Shown: positions 43,111 to 53,282 of the stretch, piece after piece | How the letters are laid out: the number at the start of each line of letters is the position of its first letter | How positions within the stretch are numbered: the first letter of the stretch is position 1 | Position numbers and translations under genes: made by a program | The notes under the pieces: generated by a model | What the model saw: only the letters and a program-made list of their open reading frames with translations | Databases searched by the model: none | What the model was told of the DNA's origin: nothing | NCBI GenBank assembly: GCA_947497945.1 | Contig: CANMIP010000012.1 | Coordinates: 62,001 to 126,000, forward strand | Reading direction: 5' to 3' | Origin: an uncultured Tropicimonas sp. | Lineage (GTDB): Bacteria > Pseudomonadota > Alphaproteobacteria > Rhodobacterales > Rhodobacteraceae | Length of the DNA: 64,000 nt

Positions 43111-44109
43111 TCAGCTCCGGGTGAAGGTAAAGCGTGTCACCTGTTCCCAATCCTTCCCCGGCTCCAGGCGGATCTGCGGGAAATCCGGCTTGTTGGGCGC
43201 ATCGGGCCAGAACTGCGCCTCGATCGCGACCCCGGCGCGCGGGCGATAGAGCCGACCATCGAGCCCCGGGATACCCTCGGGCGGGAGGTGGCGGGTGTCA
43301 TAGACCTGGAAGCCGGGCTCGGTGGTCTCGACCGCAAGGCGGACACCATCCGGACCGGTCAGGCTGCCGGCCGGAGAGAGCGGCCGGCGGGCCTGCGAGA
43401 GGCAGAAATTATTGTCGATGTCGTCTTCCGCGGTCAGCGCCCGCGGGGTGCGGAAATCCATCATCGTACCGGCAACGGGCCGGATCTCGCCGGTTGCGAT
43501 CGAGGTCTCGTCGCATGGAAGATAGCTCTCCGCGTCGACCTGCAGGACATGGCCGTGGAAATCTTCCGTCGCGCCGAGATTCCAGTAGGAGTGGTTGGCG
43601 AGGTTGACCAGCGTCGGCGCGTCGGTACGGGCACGCAACTTGAGGACAAGGGCGGCGCCGTCGAGCAGGAACTCCGCCTCGAAACGCCGGTTGCCGGGGA
43701 AGCCGCCTTCGCCATCCGCCGCCTCGCAGCTCAGCAGGAGCCGCGTCCCGGTTGCCTCTTCGACCGTCCAGAGCTTGTGGTGGATCCCCGCCGCGCCGCC
43801 ATGCAGGACATGGCCGCCAAACCCGTTGGGTTCGAATTCCAGCGTCTCGCCCTCAAACGGGCAGCGCGCGTGATAGATCCGGTTGGCCACCGGGCCGACA
43901 ATACATCCGAAATAATGCAGCCCGCCCTCCGGCTCATAATCCTCGATCTTCTCGCTGCCCAGAGTCAGCGGACGGTCGAGCCCGGCAAGCCGCAGGTCCT
44001 GCAACGTCGCGCCAAGGGTCAGGATCGAGGCGCACATCTGCTCATTGGCAAGCGTGATGCGCTCGACAGGGCGGCCATCCTTGAGATGGCCAAAGGCTTC
44101 GCGGGTCAT
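43111..44109 (-). CDS. galM: Aldose 1-epimerase (galactose mutarotase)
   Basis: This is a 332-aa beta-sandwich enzyme interconverting alpha and beta anomers of galactose and other aldoses. The catalytic His lies in NLANHSYWNLG, with a likely catalytic Glu in the C-terminal EPGFQVYDTR segment. It is the last gene of a six-gene chain with 4-base ATGA overlaps (sugar dehydrogenase, dgoK, dgoA, lactonase, GH42, galM), so it serves galactose released by the galactosidases. The 151-base gap to rluB contains no clear gene. Confidence 0.88.
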   Translation of the reverse strand: MTREAFGHLKDGRPVERITLANEQMCASILTLGATLQDLRLAGLDRPLTLGSEKIEDYEPEGGLHYFGCIVGPVANRIYHARCPFEGETLEFEPNGFGGHVLHGGAAGIHHKLWTVEEATGTRLLLSCEAADGEGGFPGNRRFEAEFLLDGAALVLKLRARTDAPTLVNLANHSYWNLGATEDFHGHVLQVDAESYLPCDETSIATGEIRPVAGTMMDFRTPRALTAEDDIDNNFCLSQARRPLSPAGSLTGPDGVRLAVETTEPGFQVYDTRHLPPEGIPGLDGRLYRPRAGVAIEAQFWPDAPNKPDFPQIRLEPGKDWEQVTRFTFTRS

Positions 44110-46007
44110 TCGAGTTCCTTCCAGGCAACGCCGGCGGCAGGGATGGACAGCCCGTCGAACGCGACCGGCTCGGGGGCGTAATTGACGTAGAAACGGTGGC
44201 TGGCCGTGTCGCGGCGGCGCAACCCGTCGGGCAGTTCGGTCACCGCGATCCCCTGCTCGGCGCAGGCGTGGGCGAGGATGCGGGCAAGCGCGGTCTCGTC
44301 GGGCCAGCCGGCGAGGTAATGCAGCCCGCCGGAGCGGACGAGCACGGGCTGGCCGGCCTCCGTCTCCTCGACAGGCTCTGCCTCGCCTTCAAGCCGCTCA
44401 AGCCAGCGCAGCACCGCGCCGCCCTGCGCCAGCGGCTCCGGCGCCGAGGGCGGAAGGCTCTCGGTCAGCGCGATGGTCGCATCGAGCCCGGGCAACGCAG
44501 GCGGCAGCGGAATCGGGATCTCGAATTCCGGCCCGCGGGTGCCGGAGCGGGGCCCGAGAATCGTGACACCATCGCGCGCGGCCAACGCGGTCTTCAGGCT
44601 TTCTGACAGGGTAAAGAGCCCAGGAGCAAGGAGCAGCTTGTAGGCGCTGGTATCCGCGTCGAGCGGCAGGATATCGATCGAGAGGCCTAGCTTTCGCAGC
44701 CCGCGATAGATGTCGAAGACCAGCTCGAAATAATCGAAATCGGCACCCTGGGGCTGGGTCTCCCAGGCCCAGGCGGAGGCGTAGTCGAAGAGGATCGCAA
44801 CCGGAGCCTGCACGGGGCGGATCTCGGGCAGCGCGGCGATCTCCTCGGCGACCTGCGCGGCTTCGGCAAGGGCTGGCGCGGGCGCGCTGTCGGGGCGCAG
44901 CAGCGCGGCATGCATCTGTTCCTGCGCGAAGGGCGCCTGCCGCCAGCGGAAATAGCAGACCGCCTCGGCGCCATGGGCGATGGCCTCCCAGGCCCAGAGC
45001 CGGGCCATGCCGGGCAGCGGCGCGGGGTTGAACGGCGCCCAGTTCACCGGGCCGGGCTGTTGCTCCATGACCCACCAGCGCCCCTTGCCGACGGCGCGAT
45101 AGAGGTCGTGATGCAGCGCCTGCATGTCCGGATCGCCCTGGCGCAGGTAGCGGCGCTTGTGTTCCGGGCTGTCCTCGAGGCGGTCCGAAAGGAAGCCGAT
45201 CGGGTAGCTGTCCCAGCTCGCGATATCGAGATCGTCGCCGACATCGAAATGGTCGAATTCCAGCACGCGGCCCATGTAATTATGGATCAAGGGCTTGTCG
45301 GTCAGCGGCCGCAACGCGTTTGCCTGCGCGGCGTTATAGGCGACCACGGCGTCGGAGGAATACCGCCGCCAGGCCATGACATGGGCCGGGTTGGGCTCGG
45401 TCACGGTCAGGTTGGGCGCGTCGATCTCGGAAAAATCGCTGTATTCCATCGACCAGAAGATATTGCCCCAGGCCCGGTTCAGCGCCTCGGGCGACTGGTA
45501 ACGCTGCGCCAGCCAGTCGCGAAAGCCCTCCACGGCGGCGCGGGAATAGCTCAGGGTCGTGTCGTGGCAGGCATATTCATTGTCGATCTGCCAGGCTTGG
45601 ACATGCGGGTTCTTGCCGTAGCGCTCGCCAAGCAGCCGCGCGATGCGGGCGCTCTCCTCGCGATAGCCCATGTGCGAGAAACAGTAATGCCGGCGCGAGC
45701 CGAACTTGCGCGGATTGCCAGCCGCGTCGACGGCCAGCATGTCCGGGTGTTTCTCGATCATCCAGCGCGGCGGCGTGGCCGTGGGCGTGCCGAGCACGAC
45801 TTTCAGCCCGGCCACGCCGAGCGTCTCGATGGCGCGGTCCAGCCAGTCGAAGGTGAGCTTGCCGGGCTCGGCTTCCATGAGCGACCAGGCAAACTCGCCG
45901 ATACGGACCCAGGACAGCCCTGTCGCGCGCATCCGCGCGGCATCTTCTGCCCATTGCGCTTCGGGCCAGTGTTCGGGGTAGTAGCAGATTCCAAGTTCGG
46001 ATTTCAC
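44106..46007 (-). CDS. Beta-galactosidase, glycoside hydrolase family 42
   Basis: This is a 633-aa cytoplasmic beta-galactosidase with no signal peptide. The acid/base is E144 in QIDNEYACHDT and the nucleophile is E315 in WVMEQQPGPVNW. The N terminus GICYYPEHWPE is a GH42 hallmark, and the trimerisation and C-terminal beta domains follow. It is slightly short for the family (650-700 aa). The start overlaps the SMP-30 stop by 4 bases. It releases galactose from beta-galactosides imported by the ABC system. Confidence 0.92.
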   Translation of the reverse strand: MKSELGICYYPEHWPEAQWAEDAARMRATGLSWVRIGEFAWSLMEAEPGKLTFDWLDRAIETLGVAGLKVVLGTPTATPPRWMIEKHPDMLAVDAAGNPRKFGSRRHYCFSHMGYREESARIARLLGERYGKNPHVQAWQIDNEYACHDTTLSYSRAAVEGFRDWLAQRYQSPEALNRAWGNIFWSMEYSDFSEIDAPNLTVTEPNPAHVMAWRRYSSDAVVAYNAAQANALRPLTDKPLIHNYMGRVLEFDHFDVGDDLDIASWDSYPIGFLSDRLEDSPEHKRRYLRQGDPDMQALHHDLYRAVGKGRWWVMEQQPGPVNWAPFNPAPLPGMARLWAWEAIAHGAEAVCYFRWRQAPFAQEQMHAALLRPDSAPAPALAEAAQVAEEIAALPEIRPVQAPVAILFDYASAWAWETQPQGADFDYFELVFDIYRGLRKLGLSIDILPLDADTSAYKLLLAPGLFTLSESLKTALAARDGVTILGPRSGTRGPEFEIPIPLPPALPGLDATIALTESLPPSAPEPLAQGGAVLRWLERLEGEAEPVEETEAGQPVLVRSGGLHYLAGWPDETALARILAHACAEQGIAVTELPDGLRRRDTASHRFYVNYAPEPVAFDGLSIPAAGVAWKELE

Positions 46008-46864
46008 AGCAGCACCTTGTGTTCTTGCTGCCCTCGCGCCTGGGTTTCGGCGACGAAGGTCATGCCATTCTCGTGGCAGGCATCGATTTCCTCGGGCGGC
46101 AGGTCCGTGGCCGCAGAGGTGACGTAAAGCTCGGAGAGATCGGCGCCGCCAAAGGCCGGACAGGAGGTCTGCCGGGCCGCGAAGCGCTGCTCGCGCAGGA
46201 ACTCGCCCTTGCGGTCATAGACGGCGACGCGGCTGGCGCCCCATTGGGCGTTCCAGAAATTCCCCTGCGCATCCAGGACGGCGCCATCGGGCCCCCAGTC
46301 ATCCTTGCGCATGTCGATAAAGATCTCGGACTCGCCTGTCGGCCAGCCATCCTTCTGATCCAATGCGATCTTGCGGATCACGTGTTCGCGTGTGTCGCAA
46401 TAGAGGGCAAAGAGGCCGTCCGGGTCGAAGCAGATGGCGTTGGGGATCGAAATCGCGGGGATAAGCCGGCGCAGCTCGCCCTTGTAATAACGATAGATGG
46501 CGCCGGCATCCTGTTCGGCATTATACCCCATCGTGCCGATCCAGAAGCCGCCAAACGGGTCGGCGCGGCCATCATTGGAGCGGGTCACGGGGTTGTCGGC
46601 TTCCAGCGGCAGGACATGCTCGCGCGCGCCGGTTTCGATGTTGAAGGTGAAAAGCTCGCTGGCCGAGGCGATCAGCAGCGTCGCCGCGTCCACCCATCCG
46701 GCGGCGGAGACGCAATGCTCGAACTCCCAGGCGCGGCTGAAAGCGCCGCGCCGGGTCAGCAGCTTGCGGCCGAGAATGTCGAACCAGAAGAGCTGGCCGC
46801 GCTCCGGGTGCCAGAGCGGGCCTTCGCCCAGATCACAAACGGTGGTGTCGAAGACGCGGCTCAT
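46004..46864 (-). CDS. SMP-30/gluconolactonase family lactonase
   Basis: This is a 286-aa six-bladed propeller that hydrolyses sugar lactones. The metal Glu is in GEGPLWHPE near residue 14, with [12 protein letters not shown] and [10 protein letters not shown] carrying other likely ligands (Asn, Asp). In this operon the expected reaction is galactono-lactone to galactonate, after the SDR dehydrogenase. Start and stop overlap the neighbouring genes by 4 bases. An L-arabinonolactonase role is possible if arabinose also enters the pathway. Confidence 0.86.
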   Translation of the reverse strand: MSRVFDTTVCDLGEGPLWHPERGQLFWFDILGRKLLTRRGAFSRAWEFEHCVSAAGWVDAATLLIASASELFTFNIETGAREHVLPLEADNPVTRSNDGRADPFGGFWIGTMGYNAEQDAGAIYRYYKGELRRLIPAISIPNAICFDPDGLFALYCDTREHVIRKIALDQKDGWPTGESEIFIDMRKDDWGPDGAVLDAQGNFWNAQWGASRVAVYDRKGEFLREQRFAARQTSCPAFGGADLSELYVTSAATDLPPEEIDACHENGMTFVAETQARGQQEHKVLL

Positions 46865-47466
46865 GGCAGGGCTCCATCATAGGCGGCGACAATATCCCCC
46901 GCGCGGGCGGCGATATCGGCGATGGACATGCCGGGCGTGTAAAGCGCCGAGCCGATGCCGAAGCCGTTGGCGCCCGCGGCGAACCACTCGGCGAAGTTTT
47001 CCGGGCCGGCGCCGCCGACCGCATAGATCTCGCAGGTCTTCGGCAGCACCGCCCGCAGGGCCTTCAGCCCGCCGGGACCGGCCATGTTGCCGGGAAAGAG
47101 CTTGAGCCCGTTCGCGCCCGCATCGAGCGCGGCGAAACACTCGGTGGGGGTGAAGACGCCGGGCCAGCTCTGCATGCCGGCCGATTTGGTGGCGCGGATC
47201 ACGTCCGGGACGCAATTGGGCGAGACGACCAGCTTGCCCCCGGCCTTTGCGACCCCATCGACCTGCTCCAGCGTCAGCACGGTGCCGGCGCCGATCAGGG
47301 CGTCGCGGCCGAAAGCGCCGACCATCGCAGCGATGGAGGCATAGGGATCCGGCGAGTTGAGCGGCACCTCGATGCGGTCGATGCCGGCCGCGAGGAGGGC
47401 CTCGGCGGCGGGGGTGGCGTCCTCGGGCGTGATGCCGCGCAGGATGGCGATGATGTTGCGGCTCAT
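46861..47466 (-). CDS. dgoA: 2-dehydro-3-deoxy-6-phosphogalactonate aldolase
   Basis: This is a 201-aa class I aldolase that splits KDPGal to pyruvate and glyceraldehyde 3-phosphate. The Schiff-base lysine is K122 in NGLKLFPGN and E33 in [10 protein letters not shown] is the acid/base. IEVPLNSP is characteristic of the galactonate branch as opposed to KDPG aldolase Eda. It overlaps dgoK by 4 bases. It is not fused to galactonate dehydratase as in some annotated DgoA entries. Confidence 0.92.
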   Translation of the reverse strand: MSRNIIAILRGITPEDATPAAEALLAAGIDRIEVPLNSPDPYASIAAMVGAFGRDALIGAGTVLTLEQVDGVAKAGGKLVVSPNCVPDVIRATKSAGMQSWPGVFTPTECFAALDAGANGLKLFPGNMAGPGGLKALRAVLPKTCEIYAVGGAGPENFAEWFAAGANGFGIGSALYTPGMSIADIAARAGDIVAAYDGALP

Positions 47467-48368
47467 TGGCTCTCTCCGTCGAGTGCACGTGCGGCGGCCA
47501 GCCCCTTGAGGACCATGGCGTCGCCGCTGGCGAGGGTTGCTGTGACACCGAGGCTTCCGAGCGCCTCGGCATAGAGTCTGGAGACGCCGCCGGCGCCGAT
47601 AATGGCGACCTCCTGGCCGAGCCAGTAGGGGCGCGTGGCCGCCAGCTCGGCGCCGATCAGCAGGCCGGAGAGGCGGGCCCTGGCCGCGCCTGCCCCAAGC
47701 CCGTCCAGCAGCCCCTCGGCGCGCAGCGAGAACAGGCGCGCGGCGAGTTTCTCGGGCCTGGAGACGGCGTCATCCACCGCCGCGAGGAAGGCATCGGCGT
47801 CCCAATCCTCCGTCTGAACCGAGTGGCGCAGAACGGTGTGTCCGGAGATGGCAGCGAAGAGGTCACCGGTCATGCAGGTCTGGAAAGAGACCACTTCGCC
47901 CGCGCTGACATGGACCCATTTCGTATGGGTGCCGGGCAGGCTGATCACCCCGTCGAACTTGGGGTTCAGCGCCTGGAACCCGGCGATCTGGGTCTCCTCG
48001 CCGCGGATCACGTCAGCCGGTTTCGCCTGGCTCAGCCCACCGATGATCCGGAAGCGCAGGCGCGGATCCGCGACCGGCGCCGCGGTCATGTTGGCGTCCA
48101 GCGGCAGGCAGGGCACGGCGCGATAACCCGCCTCGGTCCAGCCCTGTTTCGCCCCGACCATGCCGCAGGCGATTGCCTCGACACGGTCCTGCCCCGCGAT
48201 ATGGGGCCCGACAAGATCGAGAAAGATCGGTTCGAATTCGGCCGGCGCGAGCCCGCCCATGCCCTTGTCCGAGCTTTCCTCCCACAGGATCGCGCCGCTC
48301 GCGTCGATCCCCCAGGCCCGCAACGAGGACGTGCCCCAATCCACCGCTATCCAGTCCAGCATGCTCAT
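47463..48368 (-). CDS. dgoK: 2-dehydro-3-deoxygalactonokinase
   Basis: This is a 301-aa kinase that phosphorylates KDGal at C6. The phosphate-binding [12 protein letters not shown] motif lies near residue 8; [10 protein letters not shown] and the C-terminal [11 protein letters not shown] complete the DgoK pattern. ATG 48368 is chosen because it gives the same 4-base overlap with the SDR stop as all other junctions in this operon; a second ATG lies at 48362. It acts directly before dgoA. Confidence 0.9.
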   Translation of the reverse strand: MSMLDWIAVDWGTSSLRAWGIDASGAILWEESSDKGMGGLAPAEFEPIFLDLVGPHIAGQDRVEAIACGMVGAKQGWTEAGYRAVPCLPLDANMTAAPVADPRLRFRIIGGLSQAKPADVIRGEETQIAGFQALNPKFDGVISLPGTHTKWVHVSAGEVVSFQTCMTGDLFAAISGHTVLRHSVQTEDWDADAFLAAVDDAVSRPEKLAARLFSLRAEGLLDGLGAGAARARLSGLLIGAELAATRPYWLGQEVAIIGAGGVSRLYAEALGSLGVTATLASGDAMVLKGLAAARALDGESQ

Positions 48369-49135
48369 CCTGTCGTTACCACCCCTGCGTCGAGTACCAG
48401 CGCCTGCGCGGTCATCGCGGCCGAAGCCTCGGAGGCAAGGAACAGCGCGCCCCCCACCATATCCTCCGGCGCCAGCGTCCGCTTCAGGCATTGTCGTTCG
48501 ATATGCTCGGCCATGCCCTCGGGCGTCAGCCATTTGTCGAGCTGTTTCTGTGTGACCACCATGCCCGGCATGATCGAGTTCACCCGGATGCCGTCCGGGC
48601 CGAACTCGCGCGCCAGCGTCCGCGTGAGACCGCTTATGGCGGCATTCGAGGCGATGTAGGGCGCGTAGCCATAGGTCGCCATCATGTAGCTGATCGAGGA
48701 CATGTTGATGATCGAGCCACGCCCTTCGGCCTGCATGGCGGGGATGACATGCTGGGCGGCGAAGAAATAGGGCTTGAGATTGATCGCCATCGAAGCGTCC
48801 CAGAACGCCTCGTCCAGCTCCAGGGTTTGCTGCCGCTGGTCGTTGGCGGCGTTGTTGAGGAGCACCCCGATCGGGCCGTGCGCCTCCGCCGCCGCATCGA
48901 GCGCGGCCCGCAGGGCGTCGAGATCGCTGATGTCACAGGGGATGTAGAGTGGCCGGTTGCCGGTCTTCGCCTCCATCTCGTCGCAGAACGCGGTTGCGTC
49001 CGAACGCTGCACGAAGGCAACCCTGGCGCCTTGCTGCAGGAAGCCCTCGGTCAGGGCCGCCCCTATGCCGGAGCCGCCGCCCGTTATGAAGACGGACGCG
49101 CCGGCGAGGTCGGGAAAGATCGGGTGACCGCTCAT
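48365..49135 (-). CDS. SDR family sugar 1-dehydrogenase, catalytic Lys replaced by Asn
   Basis: This is a 256-aa Rossmann enzyme at the head of the dgo operon, where a D-galactose 1-dehydrogenase is expected. The nucleotide motif is TGGGSGIG (18-25), NNAAN replaces NNAG, S147 and Y160 align with the usual triad, but the motif reads YIASN, so the catalytic Lys is Asn164. This is confirmed by the codon AAT. It may be a family trait of these sugar dehydrogenases, or activity may depend on another residue. The promoter for the operon probably lies in the 220-base gap upstream (49136-49355). Confidence 0.78.
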   Translation of the reverse strand: MSGHPIFPDLAGASVFITGGGSGIGAALTEGFLQQGARVAFVQRSDATAFCDEMEAKTGNRPLYIPCDISDLDALRAALDAAAEAHGPIGVLLNNAANDQRQQTLELDEAFWDASMAINLKPYFFAAQHVIPAMQAEGRGSIINMSSISYMMATYGYAPYIASNAAISGLTRTLAREFGPDGIRVNSIMPGMVVTQKQLDKWLTPEGMAEHIERQCLKRTLAPEDMVGGALFLASEASAAMTAQALVLDAGVVTTG

Positions 49136-49355
49136 GGCAGTTTCCTTTCGACTCGTTCATGTCCACGCGGATGAGCGCAATCGACGCCCGCGCAAGGAGG
49201 ATGTCGAGGCGGCGTGTCGAAGCAGGGAGAGCCGCGTCCCCACCCGGCGCCCGGACGGGAGACGGGACGGGACCGGCCTGACTGTCACGCGGCCGCGCCG
49301 GGCGGACGCCCGGCAAGGACAGGCCGCAACGCGGCCCGATCGGACCGCCCGGCTC
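49136..49355 (-). promoter_or_regulatory. Gap between GH36 and the dgo-type operon
   Basis: These 220 bases lie between two genes on the same strand. They are longer than any other spacing in the cluster and probably hold the promoter of the sugar dehydrogenase-dgoK-dgoA operon. No clear promoter elements or conserved hairpin were identified. The sequence is GC-rich with no convincing coding. Confidence 0.35.
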
Positions 49356-51440
49356 TCACAGCCTTTCGCCCTCCACGACCCACATGTGATCCGGGAAGGA
49401 CCAGGGCAAGGCGATCCCCATCGTCATCAGGTACCGTCCCGACGCTTCGATCGGGCCCTCCTTCAGCGCGATGGTCCCGCGCGAGAGCGCAACGAGATCC
49501 TCGCGGTTGAGGATGTCGACCCGGTAGCGCGCCGCCGGGTCCAGCCCGGTCAGGCGCAAGGGGCGCGGGGCAACCTGCGTCGAGGTATCCGCCTTGCCGG
49601 CAAAGACCACAAAACGCGTGCCGTCCTCGGCCATCTGCTGCTCGGCGATCACCGCCGGATCGGCGCTGTCGAGGCGCAGGATGTCGGCGCGGGTCATCCA
49701 GAGGCGGTTGGTCTTCCACCAGGTTGTGACCTGCTGCAGCACCCGGACCTCCTGCTCGCTCAACTCACGCGGGTCCATCTCGAAGCCCATATGACGCTGG
49801 GCGGCAACCCAGGCGCGGAAGCGGATATCGAGCACCCGGCCGGAAGTGTGGCATTCGCGCGGACCGACATGGGAGCCGGTGATCGCCATCGGCAGGAAAA
49901 GCGCCGCGTTGTGCTGGATCTTCAGCCGCTCCAGCGCGTCATTGCTGTCGCTGAGCCAGACCCGCTGCGTCCGTTGCAGGATGCCGAAATCGATCCGGCC
50001 GCCGCCCGAGGCGCAGCTCTCGATCTCCACTTTCGGGAAGTCCCGGCGCAGGCGGTCGAGCAGCAGGTAGGTGCCGCGCGGCTGGGCCGCATCCGGCATC
50101 GGCAGCACGCGGTTATGGTCCCACTTGATGTAGTCGATATCGTTCTTGCCCAGCAGGTCCGCGAACTGCTCGTAGAGATAGTCGCGCACGGACGGGTTGG
50201 ACATATCGAGACACATCTGCTGGCGGCCGAGGATCTGGTCGTCGAGCCCGAGCGCCCAGTCGGGATGAGCGCGATAGGTCTCCGAATCCGGGTTGATCAT
50301 CTCCGGCTCGAGCCAGATGCCGAAGGACATGCCCTCGGCATGGACATGATCGATCAGGGGGCCAAGCCCGTCGGGATATTTGCGCGGGTCGACCTGCCAG
50401 TCGGCAAGCGCGCGGGTGTCGTCGTCGCGCAGGCCGAACCAGCCATCGTCGAGCACGAAACGCTCGGCGCCAAGCGCCGCGGCTTTCGTCGCGATTTCCT
50501 GCAGCACCGGGATCTTGTGATCGAAATAGACCGCTTCCCAGCAATTGTAATGCACCGGGCGCGGGCGGTTCGGGTCCGGCCATTTGACGATCCGGTCGCG
50601 CAGGTGGCGCTGGAAAGACACCGCGCAGCCATTGATCCCCTCGTCCGAGTAGGTCGCGTAGAGCGTCGCGGTCTCGAACCTTGTGCCGGGCTCCTTCTCG
50701 GTGCCGTTGGCATGGCCGAACTGGACCTGGCGCCGCCCGTCGGGCAGCTCCTCGGCGACCATCCGGTGCCCGCCGGACCAGCCGTAATGGAAGGCATAGG
50801 CCTCGCCAGCGGTGTTCGTGGCGCCGCGACAGGGCAGGATCAGGCCCGGGAATGCCTCGTGCCCGGTGCGTCCGCTACGGTTGTTGCGGTAGCGTCCGCC
50901 GGCGGTCCAGGGCGTCTTCGCGATCTGGAATTCGCCGCACCAGCGGCCGGTGAAGTCCCACATCTCGTCGCAATAATGCGGCGCGGGGACCACGGGGGCG
51001 GAGAGCCAGTGCAGGCGCACCGGCCGGTTGGCCTCCAGCACCGCCTTGGATTCCAGGATATGCGTCTCGGGGTCGATGAGGAAATGGGCGGTATAGACCA
51101 GCCCCAGCCCCTCGTCGGAATAGGTCAGCGAGATATGGTTCTCGCCCTTCACCTCGCTCTCGTAGAAGAAGCGCGAATAGAGCGAGCTGCCATCGCCATC
51201 GGCAAGCACAAGCCCCGGCTGGCCGGGGAAGGTGCGCGAGCTTTCGGGGCAGATCGTGAGCTCGGGGTTCGCGTCGAGCATCCCCCCGGTCACGTCGATC
51301 TTGTGGGCGTCGTAGATGACGTCCATGTCCTCGTCGTCAGGGAGCCTCGGCCCCCAGTAGATCACCCTTGGCAGGCGATCGTTCCGGGAGCCGAGGGCCA
51401 GCGTCTGACGGGGACCGTCAAGTCGCCAGGTTCGGATCAT
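49356..51440 (-). CDS. Alpha-galactosidase, glycoside hydrolase family 36
   Basis: This is a 694-aa enzyme removing alpha-linked galactose from melibiose/raffinose-type sugars. The nucleophile Asp is in YIKWDHNR and the acid/base Asp is in VWLSDSND, with the substrate-binding CASGGGRID. No signal peptide is seen, so it is cytoplasmic. The ATG at 51440 overlaps the permease stop by 4 bases (ATGA); a longer frame to 51560 is not needed. It belongs to the ABC importer operon, so alpha-galactosides are likely imported intact. Confidence 0.93.
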   Translation of the reverse strand: MIRTWRLDGPRQTLALGSRNDRLPRVIYWGPRLPDDEDMDVIYDAHKIDVTGGMLDANPELTICPESSRTFPGQPGLVLADGDGSSLYSRFFYESEVKGENHISLTYSDEGLGLVYTAHFLIDPETHILESKAVLEANRPVRLHWLSAPVVPAPHYCDEMWDFTGRWCGEFQIAKTPWTAGGRYRNNRSGRTGHEAFPGLILPCRGATNTAGEAYAFHYGWSGGHRMVAEELPDGRRQVQFGHANGTEKEPGTRFETATLYATYSDEGINGCAVSFQRHLRDRIVKWPDPNRPRPVHYNCWEAVYFDHKIPVLQEIATKAAALGAERFVLDDGWFGLRDDDTRALADWQVDPRKYPDGLGPLIDHVHAEGMSFGIWLEPEMINPDSETYRAHPDWALGLDDQILGRQQMCLDMSNPSVRDYLYEQFADLLGKNDIDYIKWDHNRVLPMPDAAQPRGTYLLLDRLRRDFPKVEIESCASGGGRIDFGILQRTQRVWLSDSNDALERLKIQHNAALFLPMAITGSHVGPRECHTSGRVLDIRFRAWVAAQRHMGFEMDPRELSEQEVRVLQQVTTWWKTNRLWMTRADILRLDSADPAVIAEQQMAEDGTRFVVFAGKADTSTQVAPRPLRLTGLDPAARYRVDILNREDLVALSRGTIALKEGPIEASGRYLMTMGIALPWSFPDHMWVVEGERL

Positions 51441-52282
51441 TTCACAGCCCCGAGCGTGAGGCCGGCAATGAAGTGCCGCTGCATCAGGAAGAACATGGCA
51501 ACCGGCGGCAGGGCGGCGATGATGGCACCGGCCGAGACGAGCTGCCACTGGGCGATCCACTGGCCGTTGAGCGAGTAGAGACCGGCGGTCACGGGCTGCG
51601 TCTCCTTGGAGGTCGTCAGCACGGTGGCCCAGAAATAGTCGTTCCAGATGAAGGTGAAGATCAGCACCGCAAGGGCTGCGATGGCCGGCTTCATCAGCGG
51701 CAGCACCACGTACCAGAAGATCTGGATCTCGCTGACGCCTTCGACACGCGCGGCCTCGATCAACTCGCGCGGCAGGGCGCGGATGAAGTTGCGCATGAAG
51801 AGCGTGCAGAAGCCGGTCTGGAAGGCGACGTGGAAGAGCACGAGGCCGGTGGTGGTGTTGTAGAGGCCAAGGTTCACGGTCATGTCGCGGACCGGGACCA
51901 TGAGGATCTGGAACGGCACGAAGTTGCCGGCAACGAACATGAAGAAGATCCAGACGTTGCTACGGAACTTGTAGATGCCGAGCGCGAAGCCGGTCAGGCA
52001 ACTGAGGACCAGCGTGCCGATCACGGTCGGGATCGTCACCTTGAAGGAGTTCCAGATATACTGGCCGATGGGCGAGTTGGTGAAGACATCGGCATAGTTG
52101 GACAGCGCAAGCGAGCTCGGCATGCCGAAATAGTTGCCCGCGGCGAGATCCGAGGCCGGCTTCACCGAGGTGACGGCGACGCCGATCAGCGGCAGCAGCC
52201 ACAGGATCAACGCGATCGGCACAAGCACCTGGTAGCTGATCTGGATCGACCGGGATTGGTGTTCAATAGGACGGGGGAACAT
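51437..52282 (-). CDS. ABC sugar transporter permease, MalG type
   Basis: This is a 281-aa inner-membrane protein with six transmembrane segments and an EAA loop (IEAARVEGVSEIQIFWYVVLP) near residue 180. The C terminus AGLTLGAVK is typical of the family. It is three bases after the MalF-type gene and overlaps the GH36 start, so the importer and hydrolase are coupled. Confidence 0.9.
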   Translation of the reverse strand: MFPRPIEHQSRSIQISYQVLVPIALILWLLPLIGVAVTSVKPASDLAAGNYFGMPSSLALSNYADVFTNSPIGQYIWNSFKVTIPTVIGTLVLSCLTGFALGIYKFRSNVWIFFMFVAGNFVPFQILMVPVRDMTVNLGLYNTTTGLVLFHVAFQTGFCTLFMRNFIRALPRELIEAARVEGVSEIQIFWYVVLPLMKPAIAALAVLIFTFIWNDYFWATVLTTSKETQPVTAGLYSLNGQWIAQWQLVSAGAIIAALPPVAMFFLMQRHFIAGLTLGAVK

Positions 52283-52285
52283 GTG

Positions 52286-53203
52286 TCAGAGCCCTTTCCG
52301 TTCGTCGCCAACCATCTTCCAGATGAAACCGGAGATGAAGACCATCATGATGAGGAACAGGACAACCGCGACAGAGGCGCCATAGCCCATCCGGTAGCCG
52401 TATTCGGAGAGCGCCTGCTCGTACATGTAGAAGGAGAGCACGCGGGTGGAGCCGTAGGGGCCGCCATCGGTCATGATCGAGACAAGGTCGAAGCTCCGCA
52501 GCGCGCCGATGACGGTCACGACCATCGCCAGGAAGGTGGCGGGGCGAAGCTGCGGCAGGATGATGTACCAGAGCATCTTGAAGCTCTTGGCGCCGTCGAG
52601 ACGGGCGGCCTCGATCTGCTCGGGATCCACGGCGTTGAGGCCGGTGAGATAGAGGATCATGCAATAGGCGATCTGCGGCCAGAGACCGGCGACGATGATG
52701 CCGTAGGTTGCGAAGCGCTCGTCGGCGAGAATGGCGATCTCGGAGCCGGTGACCTTCTCGATGATCATGTAGAACAGGCCGAAACCCGGCGCATAGAACC
52801 AGGCGAAGATCAGGCCGACCACGACCTGGGAGATCACGAAGGGGAAGAAGAAGAGCGACTTGTAGGCGCGCATCCCCGGGACCTTCTGGTTGAGGAAGAT
52901 CGCGATGCCGAGGCCGGCGGGAATGGCGAGCAGGTAGAGCACCAGCCAGATGACGTTGTTCTTCAACGAGGTGTAGAAGGCTTCATCGTCGAAGAGCTCG
53001 GCATAGTTGGCCATGCCGATGAATTCTTTTTCGCCGAGACCGTCCCAGGAATAGGCCGAAAGCCAGAAGCTCTCGAAGATCGGGATGATGACGTAGACGA
53101 GAAAGAAGATCACGCCCGGGATCAGGAAGATGTAGGGAGTCAGCTTCTGCTGGTTCTCTCGCCACCAGGACCGGGAGTGGGTTTCCGTGCTTGCGAGGCT
53201 CAT
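52286..53203 (-). CDS. ABC sugar transporter permease, MalF type
   Basis: This is a 305-aa inner-membrane protein with six predicted helices and the EAA loop IEAARLDGAKSFKMLWYIILP near residue 195. The N-terminal cytoplasmic tail is about 25 residues. It follows the binding-protein gene after a hairpin and precedes the MalG-type gene. Confidence 0.9.
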   Translation of the reverse strand: MSLASTETHSRSWWRENQQKLTPYIFLIPGVIFFLVYVIIPIFESFWLSAYSWDGLGEKEFIGMANYAELFDDEAFYTSLKNNVIWLVLYLLAIPAGLGIAIFLNQKVPGMRAYKSLFFFPFVISQVVVGLIFAWFYAPGFGLFYMIIEKVTGSEIAILADERFATYGIIVAGLWPQIAYCMILYLTGLNAVDPEQIEAARLDGAKSFKMLWYIILPQLRPATFLAMVVTVIGALRSFDLVSIMTDGGPYGSTRVLSFYMYEQALSEYGYRMGYGASVAVVLFLIMMVFISGFIWKMVGDERKGL

Positions 53204-53282
53204 GCGCGCAACCCTTCCGCTTTAGTGTTTGGAGGTGGACCCGTCAGCAGCCCGAATGGCGTGTCAGGTCGGGAAATGGGGT

